This document shows positions 26,663-35,393 of a DNA stretch of 64,000 nucleotides, one piece after another. Position numbers and translations under genes: made by a program. Positions within the stretch are counted from its first letter, which is position 1. The number at the start of each line of letters is the position of its first letter. The notes beneath the pieces were generated by a model. The model did not search any database and was not told the DNA's origin. It saw only the letters and a program-made list of their open reading frames with translations. The stretch is from positions 186,001 through 250,000 of the forward strand of contig CANMFP010000004.1 in the NCBI GenBank assembly GCA_947497265.1, in the 5' to 3' direction. The stretch is from an uncultured Isoptericola sp. Its GTDB lineage: Bacteria > Actinomycetota > Actinomycetes > Actinomycetales > Cellulomonadaceae.

Positions 26663-28786
26663 ATGAGCACGGACATCGACTCACGTGCCGCCCCGGGCGT
26701 CTCAGCATCCGCTGGGAACATCGCGCCCCCGGCCCAACGCACGTCTCGCTTCCGCCCTGATGTCGAGGGCCTGCGCGCGGTCGCGATCGTCAGCGTCCTG
26801 CTCTACCACGCGGGGATCGTCGCCATCCCTGGCGGCTTCATCGGGGTGGACGTCTTCTTCGTCATCTCCGGCTTCCTCATCACGGGCCAGCTCGTACGCG
26901 AGCTGGAACGGAGCGGCCGCGTCTCTATGCTCCGCTTCTACGCCCGGCGGGCGCGACGTCTCCTGCCTGCTGCGGCACTTGTGCTCGCCGTCACGGCCGG
27001 ACTCGTGTTCTTCGTGGGCAGCATCGTCGACCGCCGGGTCTTCGGGGGCGACATCGTCGCTGCGGCCGCCTACGTGGAGAATTGGCGCCTCGCAGGTCGC
27101 TCCGTGGACTACCTGGCCGAGGGCGTCAGCGTCTCGCCGGTGCAGCACTTCTGGTCGCTGTCCGTCGAGGAGCAGTTCTACATCATCTGGCCGCTCCTCC
27201 TGATCGTCGTCGCCTTTGTGGCTCGGCGATTTCAGTGGCCAGCGCGGGTCGTCATGGCAGCCGGGCTGTTCCTAATCGTAGTGCCGTCGTTCGTCTGGTC
27301 GGTCGTGATGTCCAGCGCGAGCCCCGCGAACGCGTTCTTCGTAACCACGACACGCCTGTGGGAGCTCGGGATCGGCGGCCTTGTCGCCGTCGGCGTGGCT
27401 ATTTGGCCTCGGGTACCGCGGATGGTCGCACTGAGTCTCGGTTGGGGCGGCATCGTCGCCATCGTCGCCGGAGCACTGGTGCTCGACGAAACCGTAGCCT
27501 GGCCTGGCTCGCTGGCTCTCGTCCCAGTTCTCGGGACCGCAGCCGTCATCGTCGCTGGCGCGACGGGCTCCGCCCCCAGCTTCCTCGGAAACCGACTCAT
27601 GGTGTGGCTCGGAGGCCTCTCATATTCGCTCTACCTTTGGCACTGGCCGCTCCTCATCGCCGCGACCTGGGTCTGGGGCGAACTCGGCCAGAAGCGTGGG
27701 CTGCTGATCGTAGTCCTCGCCCTCATCCCGGCATGGCTCTCTTACGAGCTTGTCGAGAATCCAGTCCGACGCGTCGCGCAGGAGCACTGGTCGCCGAGGA
27801 TGACCCTCTCCGTGGGGCTAAACCTGACGGCGCTCACCGTGATTGCAGGACTGCTTCTCACGAGCAGCACCCCCACGAGCGCACCGGCGAGTGCTAGCGA
27901 CCAGAGGCCGGGCGCCCAAAGCCTGCAACTGGAGGACGGTAGTGTAACGGGAATCGATAGCCCCGCCGTGGTCGACAGTTTCACCCCGCTTCCGCAGGAC
28001 GCCGTGATGGACCGCCCGGATGCCTACGACACCGGCTGCCAAGTGGACCAGCAGACAGATGAGCCCAACCCATGCGCCTATGGCGATAGAAGTGGCTCAA
28101 CACGCGTAATGCTTCTCGGTGATTCGAAGGCCCTCCAGTGGATCGATGCCCTCGAGCCGATCGCGAAGGACCAAGGCTGGGCACTCGACGTGGCGACCAA
28201 GAGCTCCTGTGGGTTCTCCCCTGCCCTGCAGGTGAAGGCAAGCGGAACGCCTTACGACAGTTGCCAAGCGTACAATTCCGCTCTCCTTGATCTCGTCCTC
28301 GAGAAGCGGCCCGACGCGGTCATCGTCTCACAAGGCGCGGGGAAGGCCCTCAACGAATCGGGCGAGCTCACCCGCGGCGCGATGGTAGACGGCCTCGTTT
28401 CCATCTGGCAAGAGTTGGAAGACGCAGGTATCGACGTCATCGCGATCACAGACAACCCGCGTCCACCCGAACTACCTACCGGCGGACGGGAAGTATACAA
28501 GTGCGTGGCCGGCCACCTGGACGATCTTCCGACGTGCGCCTTCGATTTCGACGCAGGCCTAAAGCGAAGCGGCACCTTCGCCCTTGAGCCAGCGGCCGGC
28601 CTGGTGGCTGACGCCGACCTAATAGACATGAACGACGCCGTCTGCGACGCCGTTTGTCCGCCCGTCATCGGGCACGTCCTCGTGTACCGGCAGGGGTCGC
28701 ACCTCTCGCGCACCTACGTGCGATCGTCTGTTCCCATCCTGAGCTCGCGGCTCGTCCCGGCGCTCAACGATGCCACTGCCACCTAG
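26663..28786 (+). CDS. AT3-SGNH acyltransferase (OafA/YrhL type)
   Basis: A 707-residue two-domain acyltransferase. About ten helices form an AT3 domain (RFRPDVEGLRAVAIVSVLLYH at the start, GGFIGVDVFFVISGFLITGQ next). It is followed by an SGNH hydrolase-like extracellular domain with GDSK (residues 486-489, Ser488 presumed nucleophile) and C-terminal YRQGSHLS (His680). The usual Asp three residues before this His is Gln677. It O-acylates an envelope polysaccharide on the outer surface. The ATG at 26663 is chosen over a TTG 27 nt upstream. A paralogue lies at 36380-38470. Confidence 0.85.
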   Translation: MSTDIDSRAAPGVSASAGNIAPPAQRTSRFRPDVEGLRAVAIVSVLLYHAGIVAIPGGFIGVDVFFVISGFLITGQLVRELERSGRVSMLRFYARRARRLLPAAALVLAVTAGLVFFVGSIVDRRVFGGDIVAAAAYVENWRLAGRSVDYLAEGVSVSPVQHFWSLSVEEQFYIIWPLLLIVVAFVARRFQWPARVVMAAGLFLIVVPSFVWSVVMSSASPANAFFVTTTRLWELGIGGLVAVGVAIWPRVPRMVALSLGWGGIVAIVAGALVLDETVAWPGSLALVPVLGTAAVIVAGATGSAPSFLGNRLMVWLGGLSYSLYLWHWPLLIAATWVWGELGQKRGLLIVVLALIPAWLSYELVENPVRRVAQEHWSPRMTLSVGLNLTALTVIAGLLLTSSTPTSAPASASDQRPGAQSLQLEDGSVTGIDSPAVVDSFTPLPQDAVMDRPDAYDTGCQVDQQTDEPNPCAYGDRSGSTRVMLLGDSKALQWIDALEPIAKDQGWALDVATKSSCGFSPALQVKASGTPYDSCQAYNSALLDLVLEKRPDAVIVSQGAGKALNESGELTRGAMVDGLVSIWQELEDAGIDVIAITDNPRPPELPTGGREVYKCVAGHLDDLPTCAFDFDAGLKRSGTFALEPAAGLVADADLIDMNDAVCDAVCPPVIGHVLVYRQGSHLSRTYVRSSVPILSSRLVPALNDATAT

Positions 28787-28824
28787 CGGGCATGCACATC
28801 AGACCCGGTAAAGGAGCCCATCCC

Positions 28825-31176
28825 ATGGTGAACGATCTCGAATCGTCGGCAAGGAGCGTCTCGTTCGGCGTCGATGCCCAGGTGGTCCGCGCCCACGCGG
28901 ACCTCTTTCGAACTCGTCGCGGCGGAGTCGACCGTCTCGTCGCCACCGCGATACGTACCCATTCGTACGACTGCCGCCGGGTCATCGCGGCTGTGCTGGA
29001 TCCCAATCTGACCTTAGAAGCACTCATAAACCAGGTTCGCCAGTCGGAGGTCCCGCGAGGGTCCGATGTCGACACCTCGGCCCAGGCACTATTAGGCCTT
29101 GCGCGCGTGTTCGCGCAGCAGTCATTGCTCCCGACCGACCGGACAGACGCGATCGCGCTTTACGCAGCCGCCCGAGAGCTCAAGCCGTACGCGGAATGGG
29201 CCCGAGTCGACCTGCGGACGTTCGCCCAGCTCCTCCTCTTTACTGGCGACCTCGACGAGGACGACCGCCTTCTCGGTCGCGTCGCCCGGCTAGAGAGGCA
29301 CTTTCTCCTTGCCGATGCCGCATCGCGACGCGCACACGTAGGCAGCGAAGAGTGGCTGTCGCACGTAAACGCAGCCCTTGCCTCAGTCGCAATTGCACCA
29401 GTCGCCCTGCACTCGTCGTCGTTGGTCCCCTTTGACGGGCTGTCAGCAGCGGTCACGCTGTCGCCGGTCGACGGCCCTCTGATCACAGTTGTGATGCTGG
29501 CGTACAGGCCAGGCCCCGAGATCTACACGGCCGTTCGATCGATACTCGACCAGACGTGGAGGAACCTCGAACTCCTTGTCGTGGACGACGGGTCCGGTCC
29601 GGAGTTCTCCAATGTCTTCACCGACGTCACAAAGTTGGACACACGCATCACCCTATTGCGACGTTCCGCGCACGTCGGTACCACTTCCGCATGCCAAGTC
29701 GGGCTCAACTCTGCTCGGGGAGAGCTTGTCACGTTTCAGGAGGTGAGCGACTGGTCCCACCCAGAACGACTGGCGCGCCAGGCCCAGCCTCTGCTCGACG
29801 ACGCAGACGTCCAGCACACATCAAGCCGAGCAGTCTGGTGCCGCGACGATCTTGTCTTCACGCGCATCGGTGAGGCCACGGTGGCCGCCCACGCCGCGTC
29901 CACCATGTTCCGTCGTTCCGTCCTTGAAAAGTTGGGCGAGTCAAGCACGTACCAGGGTCGGGTTGCGGGCCTCGTTGAGCGCCTCGACAACGCAATGTCT
30001 GGGCGCGGTTGCACGCTCAAATCGCCCCTCGCCTTCGTCAGGTCCGAACGGTCGAAACATTTACTTGGCGCTACTGAGGACCCTGGCACAGAGCTTGATG
30101 TCGAAGCCAACTTCGACGTTGTGTTTGCGGGTGACTGGCGACGATTCGGTGGCCCCCAGCGCTCGATGATCGAGGAAATTCGCGCCCTCCAATCGACCGA
30201 AATGCGGATTGGCATCATGCAACTTGAAGCCCTCCGCTTCGCAACCACCCGGGACGAAGCACTGTGCGAAGCCGTTCGGCAACTGATCGACGCAGGCGTC
30301 GTGCAGTTCGTCTCGCTGCACGACCCGGTGACCATTGACGTTCTGCTCATCCGATACCCGCCGGTACTCGAGTTCGTGCCTTCAATCGAGCCGAACGTCC
30401 GCGCCTCCACCGTCGTTATCGTAGCGAATCAGGTACCGGTGGAGATCGACGGTACGGATCGGAGGTACACCGTTGCTGACTGCGACTCCCACGTCCGCGC
30501 GCTGTTCGGCTCGGGCCCATACTGGCTGCCACAGGGGCCGTTGGTCCGGTCGTCGATCGAGGATGAGGGCGCTCCCGTGGGCCTGCTCCCCTACGATAAT
30601 CCGGGCATCATCGACGTGGACGCATGGAGGACTCCGCGCGAGCGTCTTCGTGGCGTCCGCCCGGTGATTGGTCGAGTTTCTCGCGACGCTGCCCTTAAGT
30701 GGCCCGACGACCCACAAGAACTGCTTCAGATATACCCGTCGACCCCTGAATTCGACGTCCGCATCATGGGAGGACGCCGTACGGTCACTACCGTCCTGGG
30801 CAGCGTGCCGGCAGAGTGGCTCGTCTATGAAATCAACGAGGTTCCCACACGGATCGTACTCGGCCAGATCGACTTCTTCGTATACTTTCACCATCCTGTT
30901 TTGCAGGAAGCATTCGGTCGAGTGATCCTCGAAGCGCTTGCCTCCGGGTGTGTCGTCATACTTCCTCACCATTTTGAGGCCGTTTTCGGTGACGCTGCGC
31001 TCTACTGCCGACCTTCCGAGGTGCAGGGACTCGTCCGTCGATACCATTCCGACCCTTCCCTATATCGGTTGCAGGCGCGTCGAGGCCAGAGCATCGCACG
31101 TAGTCAGAACGGGCATGAACACTTTCGCGAACTAGTGGTAAACCTTGCTGCCCTGCCGGGGATCGGCATCGAATGA
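28825..31176 (+). CDS. Two-domain glycosyltransferase with degenerate GT2 and intact GT4-like C-terminus
   Basis: A 783-residue protein. A helical N-terminus (1-200) precedes a GT2-type domain opening PLITVVMLAYRP (residue 218) and a C-terminal GT-B-like domain. In the GT2 part the metal-binding acids are changed: FQEVSDWSHPERL (Glu306, Ser308) replaces the QDIDDWSHPERL of its downstream paralogue, and the ARN and GDTEFDW motifs are also lost. The C-terminal domain keeps an EX7E motif (Glu695...Glu703 in EAFGRVILEALASG) as in GT4 enzymes. It is probably inactive as a GT2 enzyme but may act through the GT4-like domain. AAGGAG lies 8 nt before the ATG. Confidence 0.8.
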   Translation: MVNDLESSARSVSFGVDAQVVRAHADLFRTRRGGVDRLVATAIRTHSYDCRRVIAAVLDPNLTLEALINQVRQSEVPRGSDVDTSAQALLGLARVFAQQSLLPTDRTDAIALYAAARELKPYAEWARVDLRTFAQLLLFTGDLDEDDRLLGRVARLERHFLLADAASRRAHVGSEEWLSHVNAALASVAIAPVALHSSSLVPFDGLSAAVTLSPVDGPLITVVMLAYRPGPEIYTAVRSILDQTWRNLELLVVDDGSGPEFSNVFTDVTKLDTRITLLRRSAHVGTTSACQVGLNSARGELVTFQEVSDWSHPERLARQAQPLLDDADVQHTSSRAVWCRDDLVFTRIGEATVAAHAASTMFRRSVLEKLGESSTYQGRVAGLVERLDNAMSGRGCTLKSPLAFVRSERSKHLLGATEDPGTELDVEANFDVVFAGDWRRFGGPQRSMIEEIRALQSTEMRIGIMQLEALRFATTRDEALCEAVRQLIDAGVVQFVSLHDPVTIDVLLIRYPPVLEFVPSIEPNVRASTVVIVANQVPVEIDGTDRRYTVADCDSHVRALFGSGPYWLPQGPLVRSSIEDEGAPVGLLPYDNPGIIDVDAWRTPRERLRGVRPVIGRVSRDAALKWPDDPQELLQIYPSTPEFDVRIMGGRRTVTTVLGSVPAEWLVYEINEVPTRIVLGQIDFFVYFHHPVLQEAFGRVILEALASGCVVILPHHFEAVFGDAALYCRPSEVQGLVRRYHSDPSLYRLQARRGQSIARSQNGHEHFRELVVNLAALPGIGIE

Positions 31177-31273
31177 CCCTTTCACCAGGTGCTGCGGCTC
31201 GCGCAAATCCCAGCCTTCCAATTACGCGCAACTCCCACCCAGGTACGGACTCACCCCCCGCGGAGAAAATTCA

Positions 31274-33784
31274 GTGACCACCGTCCCCTCCAAAACCTTC
31301 CGCACCGACCCGGACGTGGTGGCCACGGCTGCCCGACACTTCGCGCGCGACATCCACGAAGGCGGTGCTCGTGCCGCGACGGCAGCCCTCGACATGCAAT
31401 CGGTCAATGCTCGCGAAGTCCTCGCGCGGATGATCGACCCCCATATGGACTTCACGACACTCGTGGCAGATGCTGCTGACCCCTCCGGGTCACTCTCGCG
31501 GATCACCCCCGAAGCGCCGATCGGCCATTTGCTGAATGCCCTTGCCAGGACCGTCGCGCACCAGCGTCTCTTGGAGAGCGACCTCGACCACGCGCTCGAC
31601 TTGTTCCGGGTCGCTCGACATCACATATGCGTCGCGGACTGGGACAAGGAAGATCGCGTCGCCTACGCCAAAGCCCTCTGGACCGGTCACGCTCGGGAGG
31701 ACCTACGTGCCGACGAAGAGCTCTTGGCGGCGCTTCCTCGCGAAACGAGAGCGTTCATCCAGATTGATCTCCACGGGACCGAGCACGGCGTCGGCACAGC
31801 TTCATGGCTCGCGCTGCTCAATGCACATCTGCTAGATCACGACGTCACCCCGATAACTCTCAAAGCTGCGACTTTCGCCTCGACCCCTTTCGACCGGTTA
31901 AGTCCGGGCGAGCGGCGCCCTCCAGCTTTCGGGCCGTTGATCAGTGTCGTCATGCCCGCGTTTCGGCCCGGAGGGGAGATCCTTACCGCTGTCCGATCAA
32001 TCATCGACCAGACGTGGCAGGACTGGGAGCTGCTCGTCGTGGACGATGCCTCCGGCGCGGAGTTCGACGCCGTGTTCGACCAAGTGGAAAAGTTGGACAA
32101 GCGCGTCCGCGTGCTACGCCAGCCAGTGAACCAAGGGACCTATGCCGCTCGCAATCGAGCGCTCGACGAGTCCAGAGGCGAGTTCATCACGTGCCAGGAC
32201 ATCGACGACTGGTCGCATCCTGAACGCCTCGAACGACAGGTCTCTCCACTGCTCGACGACCCGTCGCTCCTGCGAACATTCAGTCGCTCCATCCGGTGCA
32301 GCGACGACCTCGTCTTTCAGTACCCCGGCTATCCCACATCCCGCACCAACGCTTCCTCACACCTCTTCCGCCGGACGGTACTCGATTCCGTCGGACGGTT
32401 CGACTGGGTGCGCAAGGCAGGTGATACCGAGTTTGATTGGCGCCTCGATGCAGCATATCCCGGCCGGCGCCTTCACATTCGTCAGCCGTTAGCGTTCGTC
32501 CGATTACAGTCTGAATCACTCTCGCGTGGTGACTTCGCACCGGAGTGGATGCATCCCGCTCGAGTCGAGTACCGCGCGTCAGTTCTGCACTGGCACGGTC
32601 AGATCGCTGCGGGCGCGACCAACCCTTTCATCCCGAACGATGTCGCGAAACGTCCACTTACCGCGCCCCGCCCGTTTCTGCCCGATCGGGGCGCTGCCGA
32701 ACGACCGGTCGACATCGCGTTCCTCGCCGACTGGACGATGGACGGAGCCTCCCAACGCGCTGCTTTGGACGAAATGCGCCTCCTCGCGAGTTCAGGGGCA
32801 CACGTCGGACTCGTTCACGTTCGCAGCATCTTCAGCGAAGCACCCAGGCGTGCTCCGCTCGCCATCGCCGCACGCCGGGCACTCGCCTCCGGCACGGTGA
32901 CGTTCGTATCGCTCGAAGAGTCGGACCACATTCCACTTGTGGTCATCCGGCAGGCGGAAGCTCTTGAGTTCCCATCGAGCCGTCCCGTGCGGCTTACGAC
33001 CGACCGCGTGATTGTCGTCGCGGACTCCACTTCCGAGCAAGCGGACCATCCCGACCGACGATGGTCAGTCGGTGATTGCGACCACAACGCGTGGACAATC
33101 TTCAGGACGCCTCCGGTGTGGATGGTGACCGAGGAGGGCCTCCGTGACCCAGTGTCGCGCCACGTCGGACCTGGTCGGGTGTCGGACGAGCTCTACCCGA
33201 CGGTGCTCGACCTCGACGCGCGGGCGAGTAGGGGCTGCCGACCGTTCAGGGGACAACGCCCTGTGGTCGGGTGGGTCAGCGGCCACGAGACGGGCGGCCT
33301 GCCTGGCGACAGAGCCAGCTTGCCTCTGGTCCTACCGACCGACGGGTCAGTCGACGTCCGACTCCTCGGCGGCGGCGTACACATCAGAAGGCTGCTCGGT
33401 CATATCCCCCCGCAATGGCTCGTCTTCGATGCCGGAGAAGTCAGCGCACGCGAACTGGCTCAGCAAGTAGACTTCATCGTCGGCTTTCCTCCGAGCGGTC
33501 CGACCTTCGAAACGCTCAGGACAGTGCACGAAGCCTTGGAGGCCGGTTGTGTCGCGGTGCTCGATCCCGCCTTTGCTCGCTATTTTGGAGACGCTGTCAT
33601 CACTTGTGAAGTCGGAGAGGTGACCTCGGTGGTGAACAGCCTTCGCGGCGACTCCGAGGCGTTCCACGCACAGTGTGACCGCGGGCGGAGGTGGACGTAC
33701 GAACGCTTCGGAGGCTCCCGCGACCGTCTTGCCACGGTTCTCGGCACGGCAAGCGTCGAGGGCGAGCGCAGCGTATCGGCTTGA
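31274..33784 (+). CDS. Two-domain glycosyltransferase with intact GT2 and altered GT4-like C-terminus
   Basis: An 836-residue paralogue of the preceding gene, aligning over its whole length. The GT2 domain is complete: PLISVVMPAFRP (residue 221), YAARNRALDESRG, CQDIDDWSHPERL (Asp309, Asp311, Asp312) and AGDTEFDWRL (Asp384/Glu386). In the C-terminal GT-B-like domain the first Glu of EX7E is Phe745, with Glu746 beside it and Glu753 kept. So activity probably rests in the GT2 domain, the mirror image of its neighbour. The GTG has GGAG 8 nt upstream. Sugar donor and acceptor are unknown. The gene abuts the next, convergent gene without a gap. Confidence 0.82.
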   Translation: MTTVPSKTFRTDPDVVATAARHFARDIHEGGARAATAALDMQSVNAREVLARMIDPHMDFTTLVADAADPSGSLSRITPEAPIGHLLNALARTVAHQRLLESDLDHALDLFRVARHHICVADWDKEDRVAYAKALWTGHAREDLRADEELLAALPRETRAFIQIDLHGTEHGVGTASWLALLNAHLLDHDVTPITLKAATFASTPFDRLSPGERRPPAFGPLISVVMPAFRPGGEILTAVRSIIDQTWQDWELLVVDDASGAEFDAVFDQVEKLDKRVRVLRQPVNQGTYAARNRALDESRGEFITCQDIDDWSHPERLERQVSPLLDDPSLLRTFSRSIRCSDDLVFQYPGYPTSRTNASSHLFRRTVLDSVGRFDWVRKAGDTEFDWRLDAAYPGRRLHIRQPLAFVRLQSESLSRGDFAPEWMHPARVEYRASVLHWHGQIAAGATNPFIPNDVAKRPLTAPRPFLPDRGAAERPVDIAFLADWTMDGASQRAALDEMRLLASSGAHVGLVHVRSIFSEAPRRAPLAIAARRALASGTVTFVSLEESDHIPLVVIRQAEALEFPSSRPVRLTTDRVIVVADSTSEQADHPDRRWSVGDCDHNAWTIFRTPPVWMVTEEGLRDPVSRHVGPGRVSDELYPTVLDLDARASRGCRPFRGQRPVVGWVSGHETGGLPGDRASLPLVLPTDGSVDVRLLGGGVHIRRLLGHIPPQWLVFDAGEVSARELAQQVDFIVGFPPSGPTFETLRTVHEALEAGCVAVLDPAFARYFGDAVITCEVGEVTSVVNSLRGDSEAFHAQCDRGRRWTYERFGGSRDRLATVLGTASVEGERSVSA

Positions 33785-34204
33785 TCAATCGGCGGCGGCC
33801 GTGTGCCGGTCGGCAGCCTCCAGCCGCAAGGCATTGACGTCAGCGATAATGCGGCGGGTCATAGCGTCCGTCCGCTGCTCGATCCGGTCGCCCTGGGCCT
33901 CGGCTGCTCGTATGGTCTTACGCTGAGCTCTGAGCAACTTGTCTGTTTGGGTCGCCATCTCCTTGACGCTCGCGTCAAGTTTGCTCATCGTCGCCTTCGA
34001 TGCTACTGCCATCGTCCGGGCATCACTCTGGGCAATACGCAGTTCCCGGGCGACACTGTGAATGAGCGGCGCCACCAAGACCATCGCCGCGCCCAGCGCC
34101 GCCCCCCCGACCTCCGGCAGGGATGCAGCGTAACCGATGGCGGCGACCACGCCAGCGACCATCGTGAAGGCTGTGAGGATGTTCTTTCGCGATAACTTGT
34201 ACAC
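33785..34204 (-). CDS. Small two-helix membrane protein with cytosolic coiled coil
   Basis: A 139-residue protein. Two short hydrophobic helices (about residues 10-28 and 32-52) are followed by a long charged helix from residue 55 to the end with coiled-coil heptads (SKLDASVKEMATQTDKLL, RIEQRTDAMTRRIIADV). No enzymatic motif is present and I do not recognise the family. The layout resembles the N-terminal anchor and coil of the methyltransferase at 25622. The GTG has AGGAG 5 nt upstream. It could be a scaffold for the surrounding glycosyltransferases, which is a guess from position. Confidence 0.65.
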   Translation of the reverse strand: MYKLSRKNILTAFTMVAGVVAAIGYAASLPEVGGAALGAAMVLVAPLIHSVARELRIAQSDARTMAVASKATMSKLDASVKEMATQTDKLLRAQRKTIRAAEAQGDRIEQRTDAMTRRIIADVNALRLEAADRHTAAAD

Positions 34205-34331
34205 CTAAACTCCTGAGTCTCGCTTGTGCGTGCGTGATGGCGTCGAGGATATTAATTGCCCGACTGCTGGGCGCGCCATTTGACGCTGCCACCAACGTAG
34301 GACCGGATCGGCGTTTCAGTCGCCTACTCTG

Positions 34332-35393
34332 TCATTGCGCCTTCGGCTCTCCTTCGCCGAAATCGACGTGCAGGGCTCCCTCCGCGGCGAGATCCGTGAG
34401 TAGCCGCGCGTAGGCATCCTCGTAGGCCTCTCCCAGGGTACGGTCCCACTCGGGTACGAGGGCGGGGAGGTGGCCAGGGTTCTGCGTGACCTCGCCAAAA
34501 ACCAGGCCGGCGTCGGTCTCGAAGAAGTCCAAGCGCTCAATCGGGCGGCGGATCGCCGCAGACAACCGCGAACTGGCCCGGATAACCTCTTCCAGGTCCG
34601 CCGGTGGCTCGAGTTCGTCGCCGACGTCGATCAGCGCTCGGACATCGAAGAGCTCGGTTCCATCTGCGGCGAAGGTCCGCGCCTGTGACCTCACGTCCTT
34701 CGCCCGAGACCAGTCTCCGGTGCGCACTTCGAGGTACACCGGCTTGCCATAGAAGCAGAAGACCTTGATGTCGCTAGGCACAGAGCCATGGTCGCCCGAG
34801 CCTCGGGCCGAGAGGAATTCCTCGGCGAAGTAGAACGAGCGACGCTGGTGTCGGTCCCAGAGGCGTCGAACCACCGCGTCGCGCGTTGTGAGCTCGTCCG
34901 TCAGCATGTCGCGGAAGCTACCGGATGCTTCCCTCACGAGTGGGAAGACGTTCATTCCGCCACCGCCGACATTGCTCTTGAGGACGAACTTTTGCGGCAG
35001 TGTGTCCCAGTCGATCGAGTCCGGGTCCTCCCACTGGCCGAGGATCCGGGGCACCCGGACGCCATGCAGATCCGCGAACCTTTGGGCCGAGCGCTTCGTG
35101 TAGAGCTGGAGGATCGGCTCCCGAAAGCCCTCCCGCTCGTTCACACGCTGGGTGTTGTGCCGGCGATGCATGCGCGCGGCGAGCGAGTACGACGGGACAC
35201 CGAGAGTGGTCTCCGGGTCAGCCGCATCCCCCACCGTCCGCTCGAACGGCGACTTCACCTCCTCCGTGAGGATGAGGATCTGTGCCTTCAGCGTCTCGAT
35301 CTGCCGACGACGGCGTTGGACCCGCCCGGTCACCTTGCGCAGCATGTCCCGAGCCCGTGCGAGAGAGGTGGGACGTTGGGTGGTGGCGCTCAT
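34332..35393 (-). CDS. TupA-like ATP-grasp amidoligase
   Basis: A 353-residue member of the TupA-like ATP-grasp group, named after teichuronopeptide synthesis, where an amino acid or peptide is joined to a uronic acid polymer. A coiled coil (about 24-46) leads into the ligase: nucleotide loop FVLKSNVGGGGMNV (Lys139, Gly143-146), DIKVFCFYGKPVYLEV (208-223), and the metal-binding end GEVTQNPGHLP (Glu301, Asn305). All key residues look intact. The ATG overlaps the upstream TGA by 4 bp, pairing it with a degenerate homologue. The UDP-uronate dehydrogenase at 40.8 kb would supply suitable acidic sugars. Confidence 0.8.
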   Translation of the reverse strand: MSATTQRPTSLARARDMLRKVTGRVQRRRRQIETLKAQILILTEEVKSPFERTVGDAADPETTLGVPSYSLAARMHRRHNTQRVNEREGFREPILQLYTKRSAQRFADLHGVRVPRILGQWEDPDSIDWDTLPQKFVLKSNVGGGGMNVFPLVREASGSFRDMLTDELTTRDAVVRRLWDRHQRRSFYFAEEFLSARGSGDHGSVPSDIKVFCFYGKPVYLEVRTGDWSRAKDVRSQARTFAADGTELFDVRALIDVGDELEPPADLEEVIRASSRLSAAIRRPIERLDFFETDAGLVFGEVTQNPGHLPALVPEWDRTLGEAYEDAYARLLTDLAAEGALHVDFGEGEPKAQ

